A DNA stretch of 64,000 nt from contig OZ242974.1 in NCBI GenBank assembly GCA_965211775.1, forward strand, positions 1,736,001 to 1,800,000, given 5' to 3'. This document shows, one piece after another, positions 18,193 through 26,735 of this stretch. Each line of letters begins with the position of its first letter. The stretch's first letter is position 1. Both the position numbers and the translations under genes were made by a program. The notes under the pieces are model-generated. The model saw only the letters and a program-made list of their open reading frames with translations. It made no database searches and was not told where the DNA came from. Origin of the DNA: Thiodiazotropha sp040506975. GTDB lineage: Bacteria; Pseudomonadota; Gammaproteobacteria; Chromatiales; Chromatiaceae.

Positions 18193-19109
18193 GGGAGTCG
18201 CGCGAAGACCGAGAGGTCCGGCAGCGGCTTCAGCAGCGGCAGGTCGAGGGAGCGGCGCTCACCCAGGTAGTGTTGCGCCAGCGAGACGGCCAGCCGGTGC
18301 GGGCAGCTGATGACCGGGGTGGTGCCCGCATCGGTTTCCAGGTCGTGGAAGAGCAGGTGCGCCAGTTTGCCCTTGCCGTCGGGGTCGAGGTCGAGGCGGT
18401 CCGCCTGCACCAGGGCGTGAACCCGCAGATCGACCAGGGGGCGGAAGGGTTCCATCAGGTCGTCCACCAGGCGCATGGCGTTGTAGCTGTTGTGGTGATG
18501 CAGCCCCAGGCTGGGGTGGAGCCCGGCGGCGATGACGCTTCGGGCGACGGCGGAGCGCAGGATGGTATAGCCGTAGTTGAGCAGCCGGTTGTGATCCCCG
18601 CCGTTGCGGTCGCGCCGGAAATCGCCGCCGAAGAGCAGGTGCCAGTAGCGGCGCGCGCCCTGGGCCTCGACATTCTCCGGGTCGCCGGAGCGCACCTTGA
18701 CTGCCAGGGCGGCCAGCGGTGCATGGGGGCGGCCGAGTGATCGCAGCGCCGCCGCCTGCATCTTCAGCTTGGCCCTGACCAGGGTCTGCCAGAGTCTTTT
18801 GCGTTGGGGGCGTCGGCTGGCCAGTTGGGCGTCGATGCGCTTGGCCTGTTGAAAGTGCCCGTCCACCGACAGCAGCATACCCACCGGCAGATGGTTGTCG
18901 GCGCAGAGCACGAACGGCACCCCCCGTTCGGCCAGGGCGGCGAGCAGGTTGCTTGAGTGGGTGGTGCCGTGACCCGAGGCGATGACCGCCGCCAGGTCGT
19001 CCAGCGGCACCCGCGCCAGTTCCCCGCCACGGTGGCTTATCACCATGAAGCCGCGCTTGAGCGAGAGGTAGCGGTTGCTCTCGCCGATCTCGATGATGCG
19101 TCCCGGCAT
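18189..19109 (-). CDS. cas1: CRISPR-associated integrase Cas1 (type II)
   Basis: Cas1 is the metal-dependent integrase that inserts new spacers. The 306-residue length is typical of type II. Catalytic residues are visible as E148 (ENVEAQGARRYW), a His in GLHHHNSYNAM (about 204-206) and the acidic pair in LVDDLMEPFRP (about 217-220). The gene lies 27 bp after cas9 and overlaps cas2. No csn2 or cas4 is present, which fits subtype II-C. Confidence 0.96.
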   Translation of the reverse strand: MPGRIIEIGESNRYLSLKRGFMVISHRGGELARVPLDDLAAVIASGHGTTHSSNLLAALAERGVPFVLCADNHLPVGMLLSVDGHFQQAKRIDAQLASRRPQRKRLWQTLVRAKLKMQAAALRSLGRPHAPLAALAVKVRSGDPENVEAQGARRYWHLLFGGDFRRDRNGGDHNRLLNYGYTILRSAVARSVIAAGLHPSLGLHHHNSYNAMRLVDDLMEPFRPLVDLRVHALVQADRLDLDPDGKGKLAHLLFHDLETDAGTTPVISCPHRLAVSLAQHYLGERRSLDLPLLKPLPDLSVFARLP

Positions 19110-19136
19110 CGGACTTCCCTCTATCCGTCATCGGTC

Positions 19137-22100
19137 TCACCCCTTGAAACCAGGGTCCTTCACCCGACCCAGCAGGTCGACGAAGACCCGGCGGGCGCGG
19201 AGCTTACGCAATTTATCGGGCGATTTGGTCAAATACTTGAATGTGGATTGTTTGTCGCGGTTTCTGGCATCGGCATTGGCTTCAAAATGTTCTGCCATGA
19301 CTACTTTGCCTTCAGTCAACAGAACGATTCTCATAATACGCCTGTTGCCGGGGTTTTCTTCAATAGCAATAAGGTCGTCACGGATCAGCCGCATGAGCAG
19401 GGGCATGCCGTCAAACGTCTGCTGGCGAAACCGTTCATGATTTCCCATGAATGCCCGATAGGCGGGCTGGTTGGCGGTAAAGCTGGTGATCAACGCGCCG
19501 TCCCAGCGGCCCTTTTCGTTGACGAAGAGTTCGTAGCAGTAATTGGCGCCCCCTTTATAGAGCTTGGCCGGGTAAGCGGGTCTGCGCTTGCGATCGGGAC
19601 TGATGGCCGTACCTTTCAGTGGTACTGTGACGCCGGAGATCTTGCGCAGCAGCCGGACCTTGTTGGGGTAGTCCTCACGGCCCTGCAGCTCGGCCTGCCT
19701 TGCCTGAAACGCCTTGCCGTCCAGTCCCGCCAGCTGTTTTTCCAGCCTTCGCGTCAGCCCGGCGCTCTCCAGCAGGGCAAGATCCTTCGGTCCCTTCAGG
19801 CTGGCGAGGGAGACGCGATGGCGGGCCGTGTAGACGCCCTTGTCGGTGGGGCCGTCGACGATGCCGTAGGCGGTCTCTTCATGCAGCTGGCTCTGGGGAT
19901 TGTGGTCCGGTTTGTGGGAGACGACGCAGCGGGCCAGGGCCTTGTCCAGTGTCTGGCGGAAGTCGGGCCAGGGCATCTCCTTATCCAGGTCGGCAAAGAT
20001 CCGCTCGTCCCCCTGGGATTCCGCCCGCCCCGCCCGGGTGGCGATGCGTTGCAGCAGCCCCCGGTCGGTGACCGCCACGACGGCGGCGTCGATGGCGTGG
20101 TGGCGATGGTCGTCCCGGTTTTTCCGGTTCCCCTCATTCAGCAGGCCGTTCAAGCCCCATTTGCCCCGGATCAGGGCGGTCAGCCGGCCGGGGGTGACGT
20201 CCACCCGCCTGCAGACCGATTGCAGATAGTGGCGCGAGACCCGGGAGAGATAGGCGGTGTCGGTGAGCTGCCGGGCGAGAAAGCCTTTTCCGTCCTCCCC
20301 CGTGAACTCGGCGAAGTTCCCCAGCCATTTGGTGTAGGCCTCCTCCCTGAAGCGTTTGCGCTTTTCGTAGGGCAGGGCCTCGGCCCGCGCCTGCATCGCC
20401 TCCCAATCGACGCCGGCTGTATCGGCGGCGTAGCTATAGGGGTCCCGGTTGCCCTTGGCCGCGTTGCCCTCCCGGGTGGCGAGGATCTTGTTGTTGTAGC
20501 TGTCGTCCAGGGTTTTGGAAAAGGGCAGAATATGGTCGATCTGGTAGTGGTTGCTGAAGAGCAGGGTCGGCTTGATCAACTCGCCGCTATAGACGCATCG
20601 CGGCGCAAGCGGACCAAGCTCCTTGAACAGGCGCAGGCGCAGACGGTTGGCGGCGGTGGGCCGTTGTTTCCACGCCTCGAGCAACTCTTTGTTCAGCATC
20701 TCGTTGCGTTCGCGGTTTTCCACGTTATCCCGGTTGGCGCGCCGCTTCTGCTCGCGGCTGAGCTTGAGTTCCCGTGCCAGCTCCACGCTGATCTGCGCCG
20801 GCGGGCCGTAGCGGTCGATGACGGCGTTGACCAGCTTGCGCAGTTGGTTGAGGCCGATATGCACGGTGGGGTTGGTGATCCGGCCGTACTCCTTTTCGTC
20901 CGGGTCGGTGGCGTTGGGCATCTCCTGGGTGTGGCGCCAGAGGATCTCCCCGTAGTAGGGTAGACGCTCTCTCTGCCCTTTCTCCTGCGCCGCCCGGTGG
21001 TCTTCGTAGCCGGCCGCTTTGACGGCCTGATCGTAAGTGAGGGGTTGGTCGGCTTCCTCGTTCCAGCCTTCACTGAGATGAGGCGACACCCGCCCGATGG
21101 CCGTTCGGCCGAAGCGCAGATGGCCTTCATCCAGCGTGACACTGGCCAGGTAGTCCGCCGCTGCCTGATCGAGACCGTAATGCTGTTTCAACCAATGGGT
21201 CAGCGCTGCTTCGTCTTCGTTTTCCAACAACTGTTCGACGATGGCGTCCTGCGCGGCCGGCGGCAGATCGAACCAGGCCTTGCCGAAGCCTTTCCTGTTG
21301 GCCAGGCGGTGGGTGCTGGTGTCGCCATAGAGCTCCTTGCGCAGGCCGCCCTGTTCGACGGTGAAGACAAAGGCGTCACGGTTCTCTTTGCCGAAGAGAC
21401 GTTGCCGCAGGGCCTGGTAGTTGGCCTTTGCGCGGGCGGAGAGATAAGCAGCCAGGTCGTCTCGTTCGTCTCGTCTCAAAGGGCGTTCTTCACCTGTGGA
21501 CAAGTCGATCAAGCGAAGATGATTGAGTTCCTGATAGAGACGAAAGCGCTGGGATGAGGGCAGGGCCAGGGGGGCGCGGGCCTCGCTTGGCTCCAGCCAG
21601 CACTTGCCCACGGGGGGGGATTTCAGGGGGCGCTGACGCAGCAGGATATCCCTCAGCGTCGCCCGGGCCTGGTCGTGCAGCTGTTCGGGATGGTAGGTCC
21701 GCTGTTTTTCCCACAGGGCGTCGAACTCGTCGGCGACCATCTCGCGGGTGACATAGAAATCGTAGGCCGCCTTGACGCCGCTGCCCCGCAACCGGGCGCG
21801 GCTGCCCCTGCCCGCCAGTAAGCGGTGGTAGAGCGCCTCGCCCACGGTTCGGTAGCGGGAGAGCTCCTCCGTGGCGAAGCGGTCGGCGGCCTGTTTGATC
21901 TTGCCCGACTCCCCCGCTTTGCGGTCGGCCTTGCGATTGCTCTTGAAGCCGCGCCGTTGATTGAGGTGGAACAGGGCGCGTCCGAACTCATGGAGTGAAA
22001 GTGCGCTGTCCAGACCCCTATTGCGTAAGGTGTAGGGGTCGCGCGGTTGCAGCGCTTTACGCGCTTTCTCCTCCTGTGGCAGGAGTCCGTAGCGAATCAG

Positions 22101-22337
22101 ATGGTCGAGAAAGGCTCGCTGACGGCGCAGAAAACGATCGCGCCGCCGCCGCTGGGAACGCGGCTCCCGCCGGTTGACCGCCAGGGATTCGCCGGACTGG
22201 GGATCCCGCCCGTCAGGAAAGATTCTCGATCCGATCCGCACCAGCGACGCTGGCCTGGGCGGGTCCGCATCATCCAGCGCGACGATCGCCCAGCCGATCG
22301 AGTGAGTGCCGATATCTAGTCCGAGGCGGTATCTCAT
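19137..22337 (-). CDS. cas9: Compact type II-C Cas9 endonuclease (1066 aa)
   Basis: Cas9 is the crRNA:tracrRNA-guided double-strand DNA nuclease. At 1066 residues it belongs to the small II-C class. In order: RuvC-I with D8 (GLDIGTHSIGWAI); arginine-rich bridge helix (REPRSQRRRRDRFLRRQRAF) near residue 60; recognition lobe; RuvC-II with E519 (SVELARELK); HNH with H602 (YQIDHILPFS); RuvC-III with D750 (HHAIDAAVVAV); C-terminal PAM-interacting domain. All nuclease residues are present, so the protein should be active. ATG at 22337 follows GGGAG; the frame is open to 22358, but RuvC-I begins at MRYRLGLDIG. First gene of the operon. Confidence 0.97.
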   Translation of the reverse strand: MRYRLGLDIGTHSIGWAIVALDDADPPRPASLVRIGSRIFPDGRDPQSGESLAVNRREPRSQRRRRDRFLRRQRAFLDHLIRYGLLPQEEKARKALQPRDPYTLRNRGLDSALSLHEFGRALFHLNQRRGFKSNRKADRKAGESGKIKQAADRFATEELSRYRTVGEALYHRLLAGRGSRARLRGSGVKAAYDFYVTREMVADEFDALWEKQRTYHPEQLHDQARATLRDILLRQRPLKSPPVGKCWLEPSEARAPLALPSSQRFRLYQELNHLRLIDLSTGEERPLRRDERDDLAAYLSARAKANYQALRQRLFGKENRDAFVFTVEQGGLRKELYGDTSTHRLANRKGFGKAWFDLPPAAQDAIVEQLLENEDEAALTHWLKQHYGLDQAAADYLASVTLDEGHLRFGRTAIGRVSPHLSEGWNEEADQPLTYDQAVKAAGYEDHRAAQEKGQRERLPYYGEILWRHTQEMPNATDPDEKEYGRITNPTVHIGLNQLRKLVNAVIDRYGPPAQISVELARELKLSREQKRRANRDNVENRERNEMLNKELLEAWKQRPTAANRLRLRLFKELGPLAPRCVYSGELIKPTLLFSNHYQIDHILPFSKTLDDSYNNKILATREGNAAKGNRDPYSYAADTAGVDWEAMQARAEALPYEKRKRFREEAYTKWLGNFAEFTGEDGKGFLARQLTDTAYLSRVSRHYLQSVCRRVDVTPGRLTALIRGKWGLNGLLNEGNRKNRDDHRHHAIDAAVVAVTDRGLLQRIATRAGRAESQGDERIFADLDKEMPWPDFRQTLDKALARCVVSHKPDHNPQSQLHEETAYGIVDGPTDKGVYTARHRVSLASLKGPKDLALLESAGLTRRLEKQLAGLDGKAFQARQAELQGREDYPNKVRLLRKISGVTVPLKGTAISPDRKRRPAYPAKLYKGGANYCYELFVNEKGRWDGALITSFTANQPAYRAFMGNHERFRQQTFDGMPLLMRLIRDDLIAIEENPGNRRIMRIVLLTEGKVVMAEHFEANADARNRDKQSTFKYLTKSPDKLRKLRARRVFVDLLGRVKDPGFKG

Positions 22338-22583
22338 GAAAAACTCCCTTTTTATCAAACTGTTTTGTAGAATGGGAAGCGCCGGGCATTCTCAGCATGT
22401 GGTCTTGGACACCCCTTGAAGAGAACACGGCGGATCGGCTGTAAAAAGCATTGCGCTGAAGCCGATACTTTCGGATGGCACCCCGGCTGATCCGCTGGCC
22501 CCGGTCTTTGGCCTTGCAAATAGAAATCACGTTAACTACAACTCAACAACCTCATAAGTTTTAAAAAAATCAGGCATGTGTGC
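22338..22583. other. Intergenic region between cas9 and tracrRNA
   Basis: About 250 bp that should hold the cas9 promoter (minus strand) and the upstream part of the tracrRNA promoter (plus strand). No gene seen. Confidence 0.5.
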
Positions 22584-22589
22584 TACAAT
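22584..22589 (+). promoter_or_regulatory. Extended -10 of the tracrRNA promoter
   Basis: TACAAT preceded by TG (TGCTACAAT), seven bases before the deduced tracrRNA start. The upstream region is AT-rich with a weak -35. Confidence 0.6.
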
Positions 22590-22595
22590 TCCTTC

Positions 22596-22690
22596 CGCAA
22601 ATCGGAAATCGCGTTCTGTTTCTTGGCTACTAACAAGGCAGAATTGCCAACAGATGAGAGGCCGGGTCTTTACCCGGCCTTTATTATTTT
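22596..22690 (+). ncRNA. tracrRNA of the type II-C system
   Basis: Bases 22599-22614 (AAATCGGAAATCGCGT) are the exact reverse complement of repeat positions 13-28. Bases 22626-22634 (GCTACTAAC) pair with the repeat's first eight bases with one bulged base; between them lies the usual internal bulge. A small stem GGCA/TGCC follows at 22637-22648, then a terminator hairpin AGGCCGGGT / ACCCGGCCT (22659-22680) and a T-rich tail. Predicted length is about 90 nt. The gene is divergent from cas9 and ends one base before the right-hand direct repeat. Confidence 0.9.
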
Positions 22691-22691
22691 A

Positions 22692-22795
22692 GGCCGCCGA
22701 AGCGGAACGGGCGGCGCTCTATGATCTGCGCAACTACTCCTGGGGCTGGAAGCCGGAACTGGGCTATGAGGTGCTGCGGTCGTTTCGCTATTGAT
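22692..22795 (+). repeat. 104-bp direct repeat, right copy (orphan gene 3' end)
   Basis: Exact copy of 16078-16181, including the stop codon; the rest of the gene is absent here. It begins immediately after the tracrRNA terminator. With the left copy it brackets a unit of 6,614 bp. Confidence 0.92.
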
Positions 22796-23010
22796 CGATC
22801 GCGGTTGAAGCGATACCTGCGATGGAAAAGCCGGTCTGGCTCTATACTTTAACCTGAAGCCCCGTACTTGGAGCTGTAATCACTCCTAGGAAGCATTGAA
22901 TACCCCGGAGGAACGGGTTGCCACAGGTTTCCTGTCGTTCGTCAACCGATCCCGGTGCAGACGACGCTTCCGGAGGGTTGTCCAGGGCATTGATTGGAGG
23001 CCGGGTTGAA

Positions 23011-23628
23011 GTGATCGACAGAAAAAAGCACTGGCAAAACATATATCGGGATAAACCCCCCTCGGAAGTGAGCTGGTATCAGACTGAACCGAAGCTGTCG
23101 TTGCAACTGATCCATCACTGCCGGGTCGCCAGGGACGGGGCGATCATCGATGTAGGGGGTGGTGCGTCGGTACTGGTCGATCACCTGTACCGGCAAGGTT
23201 TTACCAACCTGGCTGTGTTGGATATCTCCGACAGGGCGCTGGCTGTGGCTAAACAGCGACTGGGAGATGCGGCAGGTAAAATCGAGTGGTTCGAATCCGA
23301 TATTACAGAATTCAGATCGCCCCACCGGTTTTCGCTTTGGCATGACCGGGCTGTGTTTCACTTCTTGACCGATAGATCGGACAGGGACGCCTATATCGAG
23401 GCATTGAAGCTGGCATTGAGACCGGGCGGCCATCTGATTATCGCAGCGTTTGCGATCGGCGGCACGAAAAAGTGCAGCGGTCGGGATATCGTGCAATATG
23501 ATGCATCAAAACTAACGCGTGAGTTGGGCGCGGCGTTCGAGTTGGTGGAAGAGAAAAACGAGATGCATATAACGCCGGCAAACAAAGCGCAGCAATTTAC
23601 CTATTTTCGTTTTGTCAGGCCCGACTGA
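23011..23628 (+). CDS. Class I SAM-dependent methyltransferase
   Basis: The 205-residue soluble protein has a Rossmann methyltransferase fold: SAM-binding motif I is IIDVGGGAS, the acidic residue after strand 2 is in VLDISDRAL, and the post-motif LRPGGHLIIAAF is present. The N-terminal HWQNIYRDKPPSEVSWYQ block is shared by a group of small bacterial methyltransferases whose substrates are unknown. GTG at 23011 has GGAGG ten bases upstream; the frame continues to 22918 without a ribosome site. It is the first gene to the right of the CRISPR cassette. Confidence 0.85.
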   Translation: MIDRKKHWQNIYRDKPPSEVSWYQTEPKLSLQLIHHCRVARDGAIIDVGGGASVLVDHLYRQGFTNLAVLDISDRALAVAKQRLGDAAGKIEWFESDITEFRSPHRFSLWHDRAVFHFLTDRSDRDAYIEALKLALRPGGHLIIAAFAIGGTKKCSGRDIVQYDASKLTRELGAAFELVEEKNEMHITPANKAQQFTYFRFVRPD

Positions 23629-23636
23629 CCACATCC

Positions 23637-23658
23637 GATTAGTGTTAACAGGCCCTAA
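23637..23658 (+). repeat. Dispersed GTTAACAGGCCCT repeat, copy 5
   Basis: Reads GATT-AGTGTTAACAGGCCCTAA, nine bases after the methyltransferase stop. Confidence 0.6.
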
Positions 23659-23663
23659 GATTA

Positions 23664-23843
23664 ATGGCTATCTATGTTTTACTGGCGATAAATATCGCCA
23701 GCATATTCATTTGTCACCAGATCGCTAAATCGCGTGGCGGCAGGCCGGTATTGTGGGCGGTTCTGGGTGCGGCTTTCGGCCCGCTTGCGATCCCGTTTGC
23801 ATTAATGATCAAACCCGGCCCGGTGGATGGAACGGGAAAGTAG
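23664..23843 (+). CDS. Small hydrophobic protein (59 aa), possible membrane peptide
   Basis: The ORF MAIYVLLAINIASIF... has an N-terminal membrane helix, a short basic middle (AKSRGGRP) and a second hydrophobic stretch (LGAAFGPLAIPFAL). Short proteins of this build with an FGPLAIPF-like end occur in other bacteria, without known function. There is no clear ribosome site; the start lies just after a dispersed repeat, so expression is uncertain. Confidence 0.45.
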   Translation: MAIYVLLAINIASIFICHQIAKSRGGRPVLWAVLGAAFGPLAIPFALMIKPGPVDGTGK

Positions 23844-23908
23844 TCCTTTATCCCGCGGGTGATCTCCCTGATATATTCCAGCTGCCGGCAAGGTTCGGTT
23901 GTGCAGCG

Positions 23909-25858
23909 TCATTCGCGGTGCGCGCCGTCCGTCGCGGCCGGTATCACGACATGTGGGCAGTTCGCCGCGATCTCGTCATACACCCGCCATGACGTGTCCT
24001 CATACCTGCGGGAGAAATGGAACGGAATCAGGTGACGCACAGCGGCGCTGTTGGCGATCTCCGCGCAGGCGGTCGTGGTCAGGTGGCCGGTGCGCCGGGC
24101 CTGCGCGGCATCTTGCTGCATGAACGGGGATTCGCAGAACAGGGTGTGCGCCTGTCCGGCCAACAGGGTGAGTCGGGCGCGGTTGCGGGGCGTGTCGGCC
24201 AGGTCGGTGGCATAGACGATTTTGCAGCCGGGCGTGGTCTGGGTGAGGGCGGCGGCCAAGGCGCCGACCGTCTCGCTGGTTCCATCCGGCAGGGAAAGAT
24301 ACTCATCCGGCCGCTGTTCGATCATCAGCTGCTTCAGCCTGGTCAGCCAGGGACCGGGTTGCAGCCCGCGTTCACTGAGCTTCCCCTCGAGCACATTGAC
24401 CTGCGGCATCGGTTCGAAGGCGTAGGCGATGACGGGTATGCCGTGCTCGAGGGTGACGGCGCGCACGCGAAATCCGGGCTCATCGACGACGATGCCATAC
24501 TCGATCGCTGTCCCGCCGTCCGGCCGAATGCCCGCCGCACCCGCCTGCAGATTGAAGCGGACCAGTCGCTCGCCATGCAGCTCGGCGACCTCGAATCGGG
24601 GGCCTCGATCACCGATCCGGTCCCAATGGATGCCGTTGATCAAATGCGCTATCTGAATAGCGAGCCCCGGTGGCCCATGGAGCCGGCATCTTCCCGATTC
24701 GCCGATACGCGATCGCAGCAGCCAGAGAAAGCCGCAGATGTGATCCATATGGGCGTGGCTGATGAAGACGTCGCTGACCTGGTGCGCGATCCGCGCCGGG
24801 AGCCGCGCGCCGTCGCCCAGGTCGAAGAGCAGGCTGCGCCGCTGGTGCGCCAGGCGGAGATGGAGTTGCGGGTCGCCGAACACCCCGTTCATCAGGACTG
24901 CGGTTGCGCTGGGGGTCTGCACCATGGGCCGGGGTCCGCTATCCTGCGGCAGCCTGTCGTCGGGCACCAGGTCGGAGGGGGGGAGGTAACGCACCACGCT
25001 CTCCGCGAAGCGTTTGCCGGTCATCAGCAATCCCGACTCGTCCCGGACGGCGTCGCGCACCAGGATAACCCCTGTCTGCCGGTTATCCGGCGGCAGCAGG
25101 ACTCGGAGTCTCTCCTCCTCCATGCCGACCGCCTCACCCATGCCGGCCGTGCGGGCGCCATCGAGAAACGCCACCTGCTTGCCCACCCAGGCTTCGGACG
25201 CCTGGCGGGGCGGCGTCCCCAGGACGGCGACTTCGGACAGGTCGATCTCCACCTCGCTCGCATGGGACAGATAGTCGTCCCAGCGGCGGGTTCGCTGCCG
25301 GTCGCGAAGGCCCTTTCCCGGCCGTCCCGCCGACGCCGACGCCTCCACCGTCACGACCTCGGCGGCCAGCGCCTGCAGCTCCTGGCCGAGGTGGAGCGGC
25401 TGTCCCTCGCGCATCAACACCATCACCAGATCCGCATCCGCACGGTGCGCCAGCGATGTCAGCAGTTCAGCCCCCGCCACACCCCGCACAACCCCGGGCG
25501 TATCGAGCAGCAGTATGCCGCCTTCCACCTGGCCGGCCAGACCACCGGCGGCCTCGATCAGCGGCAGGCGGAAGCGGGCGGCGTCGAGAGTGCAGACAGC
25601 CGCGCGGTCGATTACTTCCCACGCGTCCTGTTTCCATAGGCCCAGATTGACCGCGCCCGGGATACCGAATGCCGGCATCCCCGGGTCCGCCGCGAGACAG
25701 TGGACCGGTCTGCCTGCCTTGTGCAGCGATTCCGCCAGGGCATTTGCCAGCGTGCTCTTGCCGATGCCGGGCGGGCCGACCAGCACTACCCGTCGTGCCC
25801 GGGCCAGCAGCAGCTCGGCCAATGATTCCGGATGCGCTGCGGAGAAATGTCGCTTCAT
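23909..25858 (-). CDS. Fusion of P-loop polynucleotide-kinase-like domain and RNase Z-like MBL domain
   Basis: The 649-residue protein starts with a P-loop NTPase (Walker A GPPGIGKST near residues 28-36; Walker B-like GGILLLDTPG) resembling the Clp1/Grc3 5'-OH polynucleotide kinase group. From about residue 325 follows a metallo-beta-lactamase domain with HAHMDH at 368-373, EHGIPVIAYAFEP, YATDLADT and HLIPFHFSRRY, the set of motifs in RNase Z-type tRNA 3' nucleases. A single protein that could phosphorylate 5' ends and cut 3' trailers suggests RNA processing or repair (inference). Start uncertain: ATG at 25858 (no strong ribosome site) or GTG at 25945. Confidence 0.8.
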   Translation of the reverse strand: MKRHFSAAHPESLAELLLARARRVVLVGPPGIGKSTLANALAESLHKAGRPVHCLAADPGMPAFGIPGAVNLGLWKQDAWEVIDRAAVCTLDAARFRLPLIEAAGGLAGQVEGGILLLDTPGVVRGVAGAELLTSLAHRADADLVMVLMREGQPLHLGQELQALAAEVVTVEASASAGRPGKGLRDRQRTRRWDDYLSHASEVEIDLSEVAVLGTPPRQASEAWVGKQVAFLDGARTAGMGEAVGMEEERLRVLLPPDNRQTGVILVRDAVRDESGLLMTGKRFAESVVRYLPPSDLVPDDRLPQDSGPRPMVQTPSATAVLMNGVFGDPQLHLRLAHQRRSLLFDLGDGARLPARIAHQVSDVFISHAHMDHICGFLWLLRSRIGESGRCRLHGPPGLAIQIAHLINGIHWDRIGDRGPRFEVAELHGERLVRFNLQAGAAGIRPDGGTAIEYGIVVDEPGFRVRAVTLEHGIPVIAYAFEPMPQVNVLEGKLSERGLQPGPWLTRLKQLMIEQRPDEYLSLPDGTSETVGALAAALTQTTPGCKIVYATDLADTPRNRARLTLLAGQAHTLFCESPFMQQDAAQARRTGHLTTTACAEIANSAAVRHLIPFHFSRRYEDTSWRVYDEIAANCPHVVIPAATDGAHRE

Positions 25859-26144
25859 CTGTGCAGGTCCATATGGCGGAGACGATTTTTTGTGGCGGTT
25901 GACAGGTCCGGGTAGAGGCTGCCGGATTTCGTCACAGCTTACCACCTAAGCCTAATGGATGATGGGGGATCGGGTAGTTCAGGGATGAAATGAGCGGAGC
26001 AAAAATCAGCCGGCAATGGGTGCCTGGCATGGTCCTCGCTGCCGATGCAGTCGATGAGCGGTTACAGGTGGTGGAAGTAGCGCTACACTGATTTCATCAG
26101 GTCCCGTCCGGAGACGAATACACAGGCATTCCCAAGGGGGTTGT

Positions 26145-26726
26145 ATGGCGCCAAGAATTCTCGCTTTCGCTGGCAGCAGCAGGAAAGAATCCTTCAACAA
26201 AAAGATCCTGTCGATTGCCGCGTCGGGGGCCGAGGCGGTCGGGGCGGATGTTACCCGGATCGATCTGGCGGATTTCCCGATGCCGCTCTTCAATCAGGAT
26301 CTTGAGCGCGAACAGGGGATTCCGGAGAATGCACTTGAATTTAAAAGCGTTCTGATGGATCACGATGGCTTCATTATCGCGTCTCCGGAATATAACAGCG
26401 CGTTCAGTCCATTGCTCAAGAACGTTATCGATTGGGCATCCCGCGCCACATCGGAAGATGAGCCGCCGCTGGCGGCTTTCCGAGGTAAGACGGCCGTGAT
26501 CCTGGCTGCATCTCCGGGGGCCTTGGGCGGGCTTCGCGGCTTGGTTTTTTTAAGGATGCTGCTCGCCAATATCGGCGTTACGGTCTTGCCTGACCAGCAG
26601 ACCGTTCCACAGGCGTTCAAGGCCTTCAATGATGATGGATCGCTGGTGGACGGGCGCAAACAGGAAGCTGTCCTGGCGCTTGGCCGTAAGCTGGCGAATA
26701 CAGTGGGTAGACTGCATGCCGAATAG
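26145..26726 (+). CDS. NADPH-dependent FMN reductase family protein
   Basis: The 193-residue flavodoxin-fold protein has the FMN phosphate loop GSSRKESFNKK near the N-terminus and the family motif SPEYNSAFSPLLKNVIDW. Such enzymes reduce FMN, quinones, azo dyes or chromate with NAD(P)H; the substrate cannot be told. Nine bases separate it from the DUF1304 gene, so they are probably co-transcribed. Confidence 0.9.
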   Translation: MAPRILAFAGSSRKESFNKKILSIAASGAEAVGADVTRIDLADFPMPLFNQDLEREQGIPENALEFKSVLMDHDGFIIASPEYNSAFSPLLKNVIDWASRATSEDEPPLAAFRGKTAVILAASPGALGGLRGLVFLRMLLANIGVTVLPDQQTVPQAFKAFNDDGSLVDGRKQEAVLALGRKLANTVGRLHAE

Positions 26727-26735
26727 GGGGCGCCG

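Noticed and set aside
18957..20963. 668-codon open frame on the plus strand opposite cas1 and cas9
   Set aside because: It is antisense to two genes with all catalytic motifs; its translation is low-complexity Gly/Val/Leu typical of the reverse frame of GC-rich genes.
24017..25639. 540-codon plus-strand frame opposite the kinase/RNase Z fusion
   Set aside because: The minus strand carries clear domain motifs; this frame has none.
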